NCBI GenBank assembly: GCA_947388185.1 | Contig: CANDQP010000022.1 | Location: 1 to 35,563 of the forward strand | Reading direction: 5' to 3' | DNA length: 35,563 bases | DNA from: an uncultured Dorea sp. | GTDB lineage: Bacteria > Bacillota > Clostridia > Lachnospirales > Lachnospiraceae | Program-made: the position numbers and the translations under genes | Notes under the pieces: generated by a model | Databases searched by the model: none | What the model saw: only the letters and a program-made list of their open reading frames with translations | What the model was told of the DNA's origin: nothing | Shown here: positions 27,425 to 35,563 of the stretch, piece after piece | Layout of the letters: each line of letters starts with the position of its first letter | Numbering within the stretch: the first letter of the stretch is position 1

Positions 27425-28729
27425 GTGGTAGAGATGAGATCTATTTGGACTGAAAATACAGAGATGCCGCGATTCGAAAAGCTTACCGGGAACAGGAAGA
27501 CGGACGTGCTGATCGTTGGCGGAGGGATGGCGGGGATTCTGTGCGCTTATTTTCTGGAGAAGGCGGGGGTGGATTATCTGCTGGCAGAGGGCAGGAGGAT
27601 CGGTTCGGGGATTACAGGGAATACCACGGCGAAGATCACCTCGCAGCATGGGCTGATCTATCACAGACTGCTGGAAAAGGCAGGGGCGGAGCGGGCAAGG
27701 ATGTATCTTGACGCCAACCAGGATGCCGTTCACAAGTTTGCCGGACTGTGCCGGAGAGTGGACTGCGACTATGAAGTCAAGCCGTCTTTCGTCTATTCCA
27801 GGAAGGATCGGAAGATATTAGAGAAAGAAGCGGAAGCATTGGCGCGGCTTGGATATCAGCCGCTTTTGACAGATCTGTGCGAGCTTCCCATCCATACGGC
27901 GGGGGCGGTCGGGTTCGTGGAACAGGCGCAGTTCCATCCGCTGAAATTCATAAGCGGGATTGCGCAGGGACTGCGTATATTCGAAGATACATTTATCAGA
28001 GAATTTACAGAGAATACGGCGCTTACGGAGGAGGGCAGCATCACCTTTGACCGGCTGATCTTCGCGACACATTTCCCCATAGATAATAAGCATGGAATGT
28101 ATTACCTCAAGATGTACCAACATCGTTCGTATGTGATCGCGCTGAAGGACGCGCCCAAGCTTAAGGGAATGTATGTGGATGAGGCGAAGACGGGGCTGTC
28201 CTTAAGGAATTATAAGGATTATCTTCTGCTTGGCGGAGGCGCCCACAGAACCGGCAAGATCGGGGGAAACTGGGAAGAACTGAGGAATTATGCCAGGCTA
28301 TATTATCCGAACCTGGATGAGAAATATTATTGGTCGGCGCAGGATTGTATGACGTTAGACGGGATACCTTATATCGGACAATATTCCAGAAGCATGCCGG
28401 ACTGTTACACGGCGACAGGCTTCAACAAATGGGGCATGACATCCTCTATGGTATCGGCTTCGATCCTGACAGACCTGATCCTTGGGAAGGAGAATCCGTA
28501 TGCCCCGGTTTTCTCTCCTTCGAGAAATATGATAAAGCCTCAGCTTTTTGTCAATGGGTATTCTGCGATCGTGAACTTGCTCACCATATCCGAGAAGCGC
28601 TGTCCGCATCTTGGCTGCGCCTTACAGTGGAACCGGGCTGAGCATTCCTGGGACTGTCCCTGCCATGGTTCGCGGTTCGACGGCTTCGGGAGGCTGCTGG
28701 ATAATCCGGCGAACGGGGATCTGCGGTGA
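27425..28729 (+). CDS. FAD-dependent oxidoreductase with C-terminal Rieske [2Fe-2S] domain
   Basis: DVLIVGGGMAGILCAYFLEKAGVD (FAD-binding GxGxxG) and CPHLGCALQWNRAEHSWDCPCHGSRFDGFGRLLDNPA (Rieske). GTG start after GGAGGGG. Confidence 0.92.
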   Translation: MVEMRSIWTENTEMPRFEKLTGNRKTDVLIVGGGMAGILCAYFLEKAGVDYLLAEGRRIGSGITGNTTAKITSQHGLIYHRLLEKAGAERARMYLDANQDAVHKFAGLCRRVDCDYEVKPSFVYSRKDRKILEKEAEALARLGYQPLLTDLCELPIHTAGAVGFVEQAQFHPLKFISGIAQGLRIFEDTFIREFTENTALTEEGSITFDRLIFATHFPIDNKHGMYYLKMYQHRSYVIALKDAPKLKGMYVDEAKTGLSLRNYKDYLLLGGGAHRTGKIGGNWEELRNYARLYYPNLDEKYYWSAQDCMTLDGIPYIGQYSRSMPDCYTATGFNKWGMTSSMVSASILTDLILGKENPYAPVFSPSRNMIKPQLFVNGYSAIVNLLTISEKRCPHLGCALQWNRAEHSWDCPCHGSRFDGFGRLLDNPANGDLR

Positions 28730-28764
28730 CTATTTGCGGTGTACCAGGCCGGAACAATAGAAAA

Positions 28765-28818
28765 GACAGGCGCAGACAACGCCCAGATCTGTAATTGGGC
28801 CGCTGTCTGTTACCTGTC
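28765..28818 (-). terminator. Terminator of the flavodiiron gene
   Basis: Nested inverted repeats GACAGG/CCTGTC, CAGACA/TGTCTG, GCCCA/TGGGC; T-rich CTTTTCTATT follows on the minus strand. Confidence 0.7.
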
Positions 28819-28832
28819 CGGGTATTGCGGTA

Positions 28833-30623
28833 TTAACCAATCTTCTCGAAATCAGAAACTCCATGCTTGCAAAGCGGGCATACGAAATCGTCAGGAAGCT
28901 CGTCGCCTTCGTAGACGTAACCGCATACCACGCATACATAACCCTTCTTGCCTTCGGTGTCCGGCTTCGGCTTCACGTTGCTCTGGTAATAATTGTAGGT
29001 CATAGTCTCTACGTTGGAGATCACACGTGCTTCTGTGACGGTACAGATGAACATACCGTGTGTATCCAGGTCAACGTACTGTTCTACTTTCAGAGACATG
29101 AAGGAGTTGATATATCTTGGAAGGAATACCAATCCGTTGTCAGAGCGGAGCGGTGAGCAGCCGGCGAACTTATCCACAGTTCTTCCGCTCTGGAAACCGA
29201 AATTCTCAAATACTTTGAACGGTGCATCTGTAGACAGGCAGTTGATATTCATGATTCCGGTCTGCTTGATAATATGGTGCGAATAGTTATCCTTGTTGAT
29301 GGTAACTGCAATCCGGTTCGGAGTGTTCGTAACCTGTGTCACGGTGTTGACGATCAGCCCGTTATCCTTCTTCCCGTCGTTGGAAGTGACAACATAGAGT
29401 CCGTATCCGATCTTGAACAGTGCGGTAAGGTCGTTCTTGTCAGCGGTCTCGTCATGCTGCGCCAGATAATTCTTACAGAATTCATCGGCCAGGGCATCTA
29501 ACTGAGCGCTGCTCTCTTCGTTGAGCGCGGAGTGGATATGGACGGTGGTATCGGCGAAAGTCAGCTTCTTGCAGCCTTCTAACATCTGTTTCATGGTCTT
29601 GGCGGCAAGCGGCGCCCAGGATCCGTTCTCGATCAGACCTACGAAACGGTTCTGATAATTGCGCTCGGTCAGGTGCTCAATGAATTCCCTCATGAATGGG
29701 AAGATGTCGGCGTTGTAGGTCGTGGTGGCAAGGATCAGTTTGCCGTAGCGGAACGCGTCGGCCACTGCGCTTGACATATCGCATCGCGCCAGATCATATA
29801 CTACAACCTGCGGGCAGCCTTTCACCCGGAGCTTGTCTGCCAGGGCTTCGACAGCTTTCCTGGTATTGCCGTATATGGAGGTGTAGGCAATGACGATTCC
29901 GGCCTCCTCCACATTATAAGAAGACCAGGTGTTATAGAGTCCAAGGTAATAACCTAAGTTCTCCTTCAATACCGGTCCGTGCAGCGGGCAGATGGTCTGG
30001 ATGTCCAGGGTGGAGGCTTTCTTAAGGAGTCTCTGAACCTGTGCTCCGTATTTGCCTACGATCCCGATATAATAACGACGTGCTTCGTCCGCCCAGTCTT
30101 CGCTTACATCCAGGGCGCCGAATTTGCCGAATCCGTCAGCGGAGAACAGGACCTTCTCATAGCTGTCGTAAGTGACGATAACCTCCGGCCAGTGTACCAT
30201 AGGAGCGGTGACAAAAGCCAGCTCGTGTCTGCCAAGATTGAGTGTGTCGCCTTCGGCAACAATGATCCGGCGATCCTCGAAATCTGTGCCGAAGAACTGC
30301 TTCATCATTACAAATGCCTTGGCGGAGGATACGATCTTGGTGTCCTTGTATACATTCATGAAGTTGGCTATGTTGGCAGAATGGTCAGGCTCCATGTGCT
30401 GTATGATCAGATAGTCAGGCTTGCGGGAACCGGTCGCGGCTTCAATGTTATCCAGCCATTCGTGAGTAAACCGGGCGTCGACCGTGTCCATTACAGCAAT
30501 CTTCTCATCCATGATCACGTAAGAATTATAGGACATGCCGTTCTTGACTGCATATTGGCCTTCGAACAGATCTACTTCGTGGTCGTTCACGCCGGCGTAT
30601 CTAATATCGTTTGAAATATCCAT
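28833..30623 (-). CDS. Flavodiiron protein (FprA-like) fused to flavin reductase-like and rubredoxin domains
   Basis: Metallo-beta-lactamase HMEPDHSAN, flavodoxin VIAYTSIYGNTRKAVE, flavin-reductase region GYGLYVVTSNDGKKDNGLIVNTVTQVTN, C-terminal rubredoxin YVCVVCGYVYEGDELPDDFVCPLCKHG. Confidence 0.93.
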   Translation of the reverse strand: MDISNDIRYAGVNDHEVDLFEGQYAVKNGMSYNSYVIMDEKIAVMDTVDARFTHEWLDNIEAATGSRKPDYLIIQHMEPDHSANIANFMNVYKDTKIVSSAKAFVMMKQFFGTDFEDRRIIVAEGDTLNLGRHELAFVTAPMVHWPEVIVTYDSYEKVLFSADGFGKFGALDVSEDWADEARRYYIGIVGKYGAQVQRLLKKASTLDIQTICPLHGPVLKENLGYYLGLYNTWSSYNVEEAGIVIAYTSIYGNTRKAVEALADKLRVKGCPQVVVYDLARCDMSSAVADAFRYGKLILATTTYNADIFPFMREFIEHLTERNYQNRFVGLIENGSWAPLAAKTMKQMLEGCKKLTFADTTVHIHSALNEESSAQLDALADEFCKNYLAQHDETADKNDLTALFKIGYGLYVVTSNDGKKDNGLIVNTVTQVTNTPNRIAVTINKDNYSHHIIKQTGIMNINCLSTDAPFKVFENFGFQSGRTVDKFAGCSPLRSDNGLVFLPRYINSFMSLKVEQYVDLDTHGMFICTVTEARVISNVETMTYNYYQSNVKPKPDTEGKKGYVCVVCGYVYEGDELPDDFVCPLCKHGVSDFEKIG

Positions 30624-30764
30624 TGGTAATCACTCCTGTTCTTTTTGATTTCAGCTAATTATATCATATCAAAAAGCAAAATGCAAAAATACACGCGCAT
30701 AGTGAAAAAAAAATCTATCTATGCTATAATAATTGAATTATAGTTGCAGAAAGGGGCATTTCCG

Positions 30765-33458
30765 ATGGGGGATCATAGAAGATATATCTGTGCAGGTATG
30801 CTGGCACATGTCGATGCGGGGAAGACGACACTGTCCGAGGCGATCCTCTACCTTAGCGGAAGAATCCGCAAGCTTGGCCGGGTAGACCATAAGGACGCAT
30901 ATCTGGACACGAATGAACTGGAACGCAGCCGAGGAATTACCATCTTCTCAAAACAGGCGGTATGTGAGCTTGGCGATAGGCAGGTGACGCTTCTTGATAC
31001 GCCGGGGCATGTGGATTTCTCTGCGGAGATGGAACGGACGCTCCAGGTACTTGATTATGGGATCCTCGTGATCAACGGTATGGACGGAGTACAGGGGCAT
31101 ACCCGGACGCTTTGGAATCTGCTTGAACGATATCAGATTCCTGTTTTTCTGTTTATCAATAAGATGGACCAGGAGGGAACGGACAAAGAGACGCTTCTTC
31201 AGACGCTGAAGAGCGAACTCAGCGGGGCATGTATTGATTTTGGCGGGGAGGACGGCGAGTTCTTTGAAGAATTGGCCATGTGTGAGGAGGCCGCGTTGGA
31301 CGAGTATCTGGAGAGCGGCGGCTTGAAGGAAGAGACGATCATCCGTCTGATCGGGGAGAGGAAGGCGTATCCGTGTTATTTCGGATCGGCATTGAAGCTT
31401 AGCGGAGTGAAGGAATTCCTGGAAGGCTTCGGGTGTTATGCGAGGGAATGGAGAGGCGGACAGGGAGACTTTGGGGCGAAGGTATATAAGATAACCAGGG
31501 ATGTGCAGGGGAATCGTCTGACCCATCTTAGAGTAACCCGCGGATGCCTTAAGGTGAAGGATATCTTATGTTCCGGCCCGGAAGCAGCCGAACAGTGGGA
31601 AGAGAAGGTCAACCAGATACGAATCTATTCCGGAGATAGATATGAGACGGTTCCGGAGGCGGAAGCTGGATGTATCTGCGCCGTGACAGGGCTTAGCCGT
31701 ACATATCCGGGAGAGGGATTGGGTGCGGAGAAGGAATCGGGGACTCCGGTCTTAGAGCCTGTGCTGAATTACCGTATTCATCTGCCGGAAGGGTGTGATG
31801 CGCCGGTCATGCTTCGGAATCTCAGGCAATTGGAGGAGGAGGATCCGATGCTTAGGATCGTATGGAATGAAGAATTGGGCGAGATCTATGCACAGCTTAT
31901 GGGCGCGGTGCAGACCGAAGTCCTGCAGAGCCTTATCCGGGAACGTTTCCACATAGAAGTATCCTTTGACGCGGGAAATATCGTATACAAGGAGACCATA
32001 TCGAATACGGCAGAAGGCGTGGGGCATTATGAACCGCTTCGTCACTATGCGGAGGTACATCTGTTGTTAGAGCCGGGGGAGGCAGGCAGCGGAATCGTGC
32101 TGGATACGGATTGCAGCGAGGATGTACTGGACCGGAACTGGCAGCGTCTGGTGCTGACGCATCTTGCGGAGAAGGAACACCGCGGCGTACTGACCGGAGC
32201 GGCGGTCACGGATATGAAGATTACCCTGCTTGCAGGTCGGGCGCACCCAAAGCATACAGAAGGCGGGGACTTCCGGCAGGCGACGTACCGTGCCGTCAGA
32301 CAAGGGCTGATGCAGGCGGGGAGCGTCCTGTTGGAGCCGTATTATGCATATCGTCTGGAGCTGCCGTCGGAGATGGTGGGACGCGCTATGACGGATATCC
32401 AGAAGATGTCCGGAGAATGTAAGGCGCCGGAGATCTTCGCAGACCGGTCGGTATTGACAGGGAAAGCGCCTGCAGCGGCTATGCGTGATTATCAGATGGA
32501 GGTCAACAGCTATACAAGAGGACAGGGGAAGCTTACCTGTACGTTCAAGGGATATGAACCGTGTCACAATGCAGAAGAGATCATAGAGGCGAAAGGGTAT
32601 GACCCGGAACGGGACCTTGAGAACCCGGCAGGGTCTGTCTTCTGCGCTCATGGAGCCGGGTTTGCCGTGCCGTGGGATCAGGTGCCGGAGTATATGCATA
32701 TCGAGAGCCAGCTTGAGAAGCGGATGAGGCAGCAGAAGACAGAAGCAGAGATACGCAGGGACGGAAGCGGTGCGGACAGACTGGGCAGGAGCCGTCAGAC
32801 GAATCTTAGCCGGGAAGAGGAAAAAGAACTGGAAGAGATATTTATCCGGACCTATGGGAAGGTGGAGAGAAAGCTTCCGCCGTCTTCTAAGACGGTTGCC
32901 GGCGTCCCTAAGAAGACGCGGCACAGGAAGGAAGAAGAAGCAGTTATGGATTTCCTTCTGGTGGACGGTTATAATGTGATCTTTGCATGGGAAGACTTAA
33001 AGGAGCTGGCGAAGGTGAATATCGAGGCGGCGAGAAATAAGCTGACGGATATCCTGTGCAACTATCAGGGCTTCCGCAAATGCACGGTGATCCTGGTGTT
33101 TGACGCTTACAAGGTGGACGGTTATGCGTTGGAGATCCAGAAGTACCACAACATTCATATCGTGTATACGAAGGAGGCGGAGACGGCGGACCAGTATATC
33201 GAGAAGGTGGTCCACCACATCGGCAGAAAATATCACGTGACGGTGGTGACCTCCGACGGGGTGGAGCAGGTCGTTACCCTGGGACAGGGCGGCACGCTGA
33301 TCTCTTCACGGGAATTCCGGGAAGAAGTGGAGCTTGTGAGACGGCAGATCCGGGAGGAATATGAGAGCAGGAGAGACAGAGGGAAGAACTATCTGTTTGA
33401 CCATATGGATGAGAAAATGCAGGAAGATATGGAAAATATACGGCTTGGGAGAAAATAA
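30765..33458 (+). CDS. TetM/EF-G-like translational GTPase fused to a C-terminal Rae1/YacP-like NYN endonuclease domain
   Basis: G motifs AHVDAGKTTL, ERSRGITI, DTPGHVDF, NKMD; EF-G/TetM-type domains III-V; C-terminal MDFLLVDGYNVIFAWEDLKEL...VFDAYK...ETADQYIE...VVTSDGVEQ. ATG 30765 has AAGGGG upstream. Confidence 0.88.
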   Translation: MGDHRRYICAGMLAHVDAGKTTLSEAILYLSGRIRKLGRVDHKDAYLDTNELERSRGITIFSKQAVCELGDRQVTLLDTPGHVDFSAEMERTLQVLDYGILVINGMDGVQGHTRTLWNLLERYQIPVFLFINKMDQEGTDKETLLQTLKSELSGACIDFGGEDGEFFEELAMCEEAALDEYLESGGLKEETIIRLIGERKAYPCYFGSALKLSGVKEFLEGFGCYAREWRGGQGDFGAKVYKITRDVQGNRLTHLRVTRGCLKVKDILCSGPEAAEQWEEKVNQIRIYSGDRYETVPEAEAGCICAVTGLSRTYPGEGLGAEKESGTPVLEPVLNYRIHLPEGCDAPVMLRNLRQLEEEDPMLRIVWNEELGEIYAQLMGAVQTEVLQSLIRERFHIEVSFDAGNIVYKETISNTAEGVGHYEPLRHYAEVHLLLEPGEAGSGIVLDTDCSEDVLDRNWQRLVLTHLAEKEHRGVLTGAAVTDMKITLLAGRAHPKHTEGGDFRQATYRAVRQGLMQAGSVLLEPYYAYRLELPSEMVGRAMTDIQKMSGECKAPEIFADRSVLTGKAPAAAMRDYQMEVNSYTRGQGKLTCTFKGYEPCHNAEEIIEAKGYDPERDLENPAGSVFCAHGAGFAVPWDQVPEYMHIESQLEKRMRQQKTEAEIRRDGSGADRLGRSRQTNLSREEEKELEEIFIRTYGKVERKLPPSSKTVAGVPKKTRHRKEEEAVMDFLLVDGYNVIFAWEDLKELAKVNIEAARNKLTDILCNYQGFRKCTVILVFDAYKVDGYALEIQKYHNIHIVYTKEAETADQYIEKVVHHIGRKYHVTVVTSDGVEQVVTLGQGGTLISSREFREEVELVRRQIREEYESRRDRGKNYLFDHMDEKMQEDMENIRLGRK

Positions 33459-33460
33459 AC

Positions 33461-33489
33461 TTGACAATTCTTGCGGATTGGTCTAATAT
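33461..33489 (+). promoter_or_regulatory. Predicted sigma-A promoter for the met leader
   Basis: TTGACA - 17 bp - TAATAT. Confidence 0.8.
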
Positions 33490-33530
33490 ACTAACATATT
33501 TGTAGGATCATTCGAGAAAGGGAAGCAGAT

Positions 33531-33626
33531 ATGAGGACAACATTTCATCAGAATATGAATCAGAATATGATGATGACAGGCTGTGACAGCATGTGCATGA
33601 TGTGCATGATGGACATGGCTTATTAG
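33531..33626 (+). CDS. 31-codon Met/Cys-rich leader peptide MRTTFHQNMNQNMMMTGCDSMCMMCMMDMAY
   Basis: ATG after AAAGGGAAGCAGAT RBS, ends at TAG 33624-33626. 11 of 31 residues are Met and 3 are Cys; lies between a promoter and an intrinsic terminator upstream of metN. Confidence 0.75.
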   Translation: MRTTFHQNMNQNMMMTGCDSMCMMCMMDMAY

Positions 33627-33681
33627 TGTATGCGTCTGATTATCTGATTTTTGACATACTATTGATCTTGGATAGAATGCG

Positions 33682-33716
33682 GGGAGCAGGTGCGGCGTGT
33701 ACTTGTTCCCTTTTTT
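33682..33716 (+). terminator. Intrinsic terminator/attenuator between leader ORF and metN
   Basis: GGGAGCAGGT (33682-33691) pairs with ACTTGTTCCC (33701-33710), 10 bp including two G.U, immediately followed by TTTTTT. Confidence 0.82.
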
Positions 33717-33770
33717 GTGGTTTCAAAGAATTAAGGAACTGAAAGTTCCTGAGGAGAGAGGAGAAGGGTC

Positions 33771-34802
33771 ATGGCACAGATTGAAGTAAGACATCTGACG
33801 AAAATATTTACTTCAAAGGATGCGAAGGTTGATGCGTTGAAGGACATCAGCCTGGAGATTGAACAGGGAGATATCTATGGGATCATAGGTATGTCCGGTG
33901 CGGGTAAGAGTACGCTGGTACGGTGTCTGAATTACCTGGAGAAGCCGACCAAAGGAGCGGTTCTGGTAGACGGCAAGGAATTGGGGGCGATGTCAGAGAA
34001 GGAGCTTCTGAAGCAGCGTAAGGATATCGCGATGATTTTCCAGCATTTCAATCTGCTGATGCAGAAGAATGTGGTAGATAATGTAAGCTTTCCGCTTCTG
34101 ATCCAGGGCGTTAAGAAGAAAGAAGCGCGCAGGAAGGCCAAAGAACTGCTTGGAATCGTAGGGCTTGAGGAGAAGGAACAGTCCTATCCGGCACAGCTTT
34201 CCGGAGGACAGAAGCAGAGAGTCGCCATAGCAAGGGCGCTGGCGTCTGATCCGAGGATCCTCCTGTGCGACGAGGCGACCAGTGCGCTGGACCCACAGAC
34301 AACGGCGTCCATCCTGGATCTTTTGAAGGATATCAATCAGCGTTTTGGGATCACGATCGTGATCATCACCCATCAGATGTCTGTGATCCGCAAGATCTGC
34401 AGCCATGTGGCGATCATGGCTCAGGGAGAGATCAAGGAGCATGGCCTGGTAGAAGAGATCTTCAGTCATCCCAAGACCAGGGAGGCGAGAGAGCTGATCT
34501 TGAAGGATTCGGACGGGGAGCATGGGGATCATGCCGGCAGGACGCAGGACAGACTGATGGAGTCGAAGAAGATCCGGATCGTGTTCTCGGAGAATTCTTC
34601 GTTTGAACCGGTGATCGCCAATATGGTGCTGAAGACGGGCAGACCGGTCAATATCCTGCGGGCAGATACCAAGAACGTAGGAGGGATCGCCAAGGGTGAG
34701 ATGATCCTTGGGCTTCCGGATGATGAGAAGCTTCAGAGAGAGATTGAGGATTATATAACAGAAAGAGGACTGGAGATCGAGGAGGTGACGGGAGATGTTT
34801 AG
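33771..34802 (+). CDS. metN: Methionine ABC transporter ATP-binding protein
   Basis: Walker A GMSGAGKSTL, signature LSGGQKQRVAIARAL, C-terminal NIL-like domain. Confidence 0.94.
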   Translation: MAQIEVRHLTKIFTSKDAKVDALKDISLEIEQGDIYGIIGMSGAGKSTLVRCLNYLEKPTKGAVLVDGKELGAMSEKELLKQRKDIAMIFQHFNLLMQKNVVDNVSFPLLIQGVKKKEARRKAKELLGIVGLEEKEQSYPAQLSGGQKQRVAIARALASDPRILLCDEATSALDPQTTASILDLLKDINQRFGITIVIITHQMSVIRKICSHVAIMAQGEIKEHGLVEEIFSHPKTREARELILKDSDGEHGDHAGRTQDRLMESKKIRIVFSENSSFEPVIANMVLKTGRPVNILRADTKNVGGIAKGEMILGLPDDEKLQREIEDYITERGLEIEEVTGDV

Positions 34803-35454
34803 CAGTGAGGTAATACAGATGTTGATACAGGGAATCGGGGAGACGTTATATATGACGCTTGCGTCGACCCTGTTTGGATATCTGTTTGGTCTTCCTATGG
34901 GAATCCTGCTGACCATATCAGATAAGGAAGGGATCAAGCCCAATTGGGTGCTCTATAAGGTACTGGACGTGATCGCGAACATTGTAAGAAGCGTGCCGTT
35001 CCTGATCCTGCTGATCGTGCTGATCCCATTTACGAGAATGATCGTGGGGAAGAGCTACGGTTCGACGGCGACGATCGTGCCCCTTGTGGCTGCTGCGGTT
35101 CCGTACATAGCCCGTATGGTGGAATCTTCCCTCAGGGAGGTGGACGCGGGAGTGATCGAGGCGGCAAGGTCCATGGGCGCTTCCACATTTACCATAGTGA
35201 CGAAGGTACTGTTGGTGGAGGCAAGGACCTCCCTGATCGTGGGAGTGACCATCACGCTTGGGACGATACTAGGATATTCGGCAATGGCAGGGACCGTGGG
35301 CGGAGGCGGACTTGGAGATATTGCGATCCGTTACGGATACCATCGGTATGAGGCTGACATCATGGTAGTTACGGTGGTGCTCCTGATCCTTCTGGTGCAA
35401 ATATTCCAGACAATTGGTATGAAATTGTCTGTTCATCTTGATAAAAGGAAATAA
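34795..35454 (+). CDS. metI: Methionine ABC transporter permease
   Basis: GETLYMTLASTLFGYLFGLPMGILL..., EAARSMGASTFTIVTKVLLVEA motif; overlaps the metN end. Confidence 0.94.
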   Translation: MFSSEVIQMLIQGIGETLYMTLASTLFGYLFGLPMGILLTISDKEGIKPNWVLYKVLDVIANIVRSVPFLILLIVLIPFTRMIVGKSYGSTATIVPLVAAAVPYIARMVESSLREVDAGVIEAARSMGASTFTIVTKVLLVEARTSLIVGVTITLGTILGYSAMAGTVGGGGLGDIAIRYGYHRYEADIMVVTVVLLILLVQIFQTIGMKLSVHLDKRK

Positions 35455-35483
35455 AAACATAACGAAAAAGGAGGAAATGTATT

Positions 35484-35563
35484 ATGAAGAGAAGATTATT
35501 GACAGTATTGCTGGCGGGAGTATTGGCAGCGGCGCTTACAGGCTGCGGCGGTTCGGATAAGGG
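35484..35563 (+). CDS. metQ: Substrate-binding lipoprotein (MetQ-like), truncated by window end
   Basis: AAAGGAGGAA RBS; MKRRLLTVLLAGVLAAALTGCGGSDKG signal peptide with lipobox LTGC; follows metNI. Confidence 0.8.
   Translation, partial: MKRRLLTVLLAGVLAAALTGCGGSDK

Noticed and set aside
27281-27733. 150-aa minus-strand ORF
   Set aside because: Overlaps the 5' end of the FAD/Rieske gene antisense with no family motif or RBS.
30765-33458. Calling this gene a tetracycline resistance determinant (tetM/tetO-like)
   Set aside because: The GTPase part resembles ribosomal protection proteins, but the fused NYN domain and overall divergence make a resistance call unsupported from sequence alone.
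33496-33770. S-box, SAM riboswitch or T-box upstream of metN
   Set aside because: No T-box AGGGTGGNACCGCG sequence and no recognisable SAM-riboswitch core; most of the leader is taken up by the small ORF and terminator. A covariance search is still needed.
1-35563. tRNA or rRNA genes
   Set aside because: No cloverleaf-like or rRNA-like segment noticed by eye; a tRNAscan/Infernal run would be decisive.

Overview
The window looks like a chromosomal segment of a low-to-mid GC Gram-positive gut anaerobe (Lachnospiraceae-like, judged from gene content and style; not verified). From left to right it holds: a 5'-truncated TOPRIM/RloB-like protein; a YyaL-type thioredoxin-domain protein; a glnK-amtB operon with a strong promoter and leader hairpin; a Cu/Zn-SOD-like protein; a direct duplication (2 x 1328 bp) of an Rpn-family nuclease gene around an IS66-TnpA-like remnant; a 1350-aa LPKTG surface protein with a 60-residue Lys/Ala/Thr/Pro tail; a third Rpn-like gene split by an in-frame TAG; a three-gene cassette (an N-terminal RTDFVSNSSSSSF protein, a radical SAM/SPASM enzyme with an unusual Cys spacing, and an XRE regulator); a complete Wadjet system in D-A-B-C order with a linked membrane-protein gene; a GH36 alpha-galactosidase; a FAD/Rieske oxidoreductase; a flavodiiron-flavin reductase-rubredoxin fusion; a TetM/EF-G-like GTPase fused to a Rae1/YacP-like NYN nuclease; and a metNIQ transporter preceded by a 31-codon ORF with 11 Met and 3 Cys codons, followed by an intrinsic terminator. 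The strongest candidates for undescribed biology are the Met/Cys leader-attenuator, the GTPase-NYN fusion, the SSSSSF/radical SAM cassette, and a palindrome shared upstream of the Rpn-like gene and the Wadjet operon. All family assignments are by eye; no database search was run.
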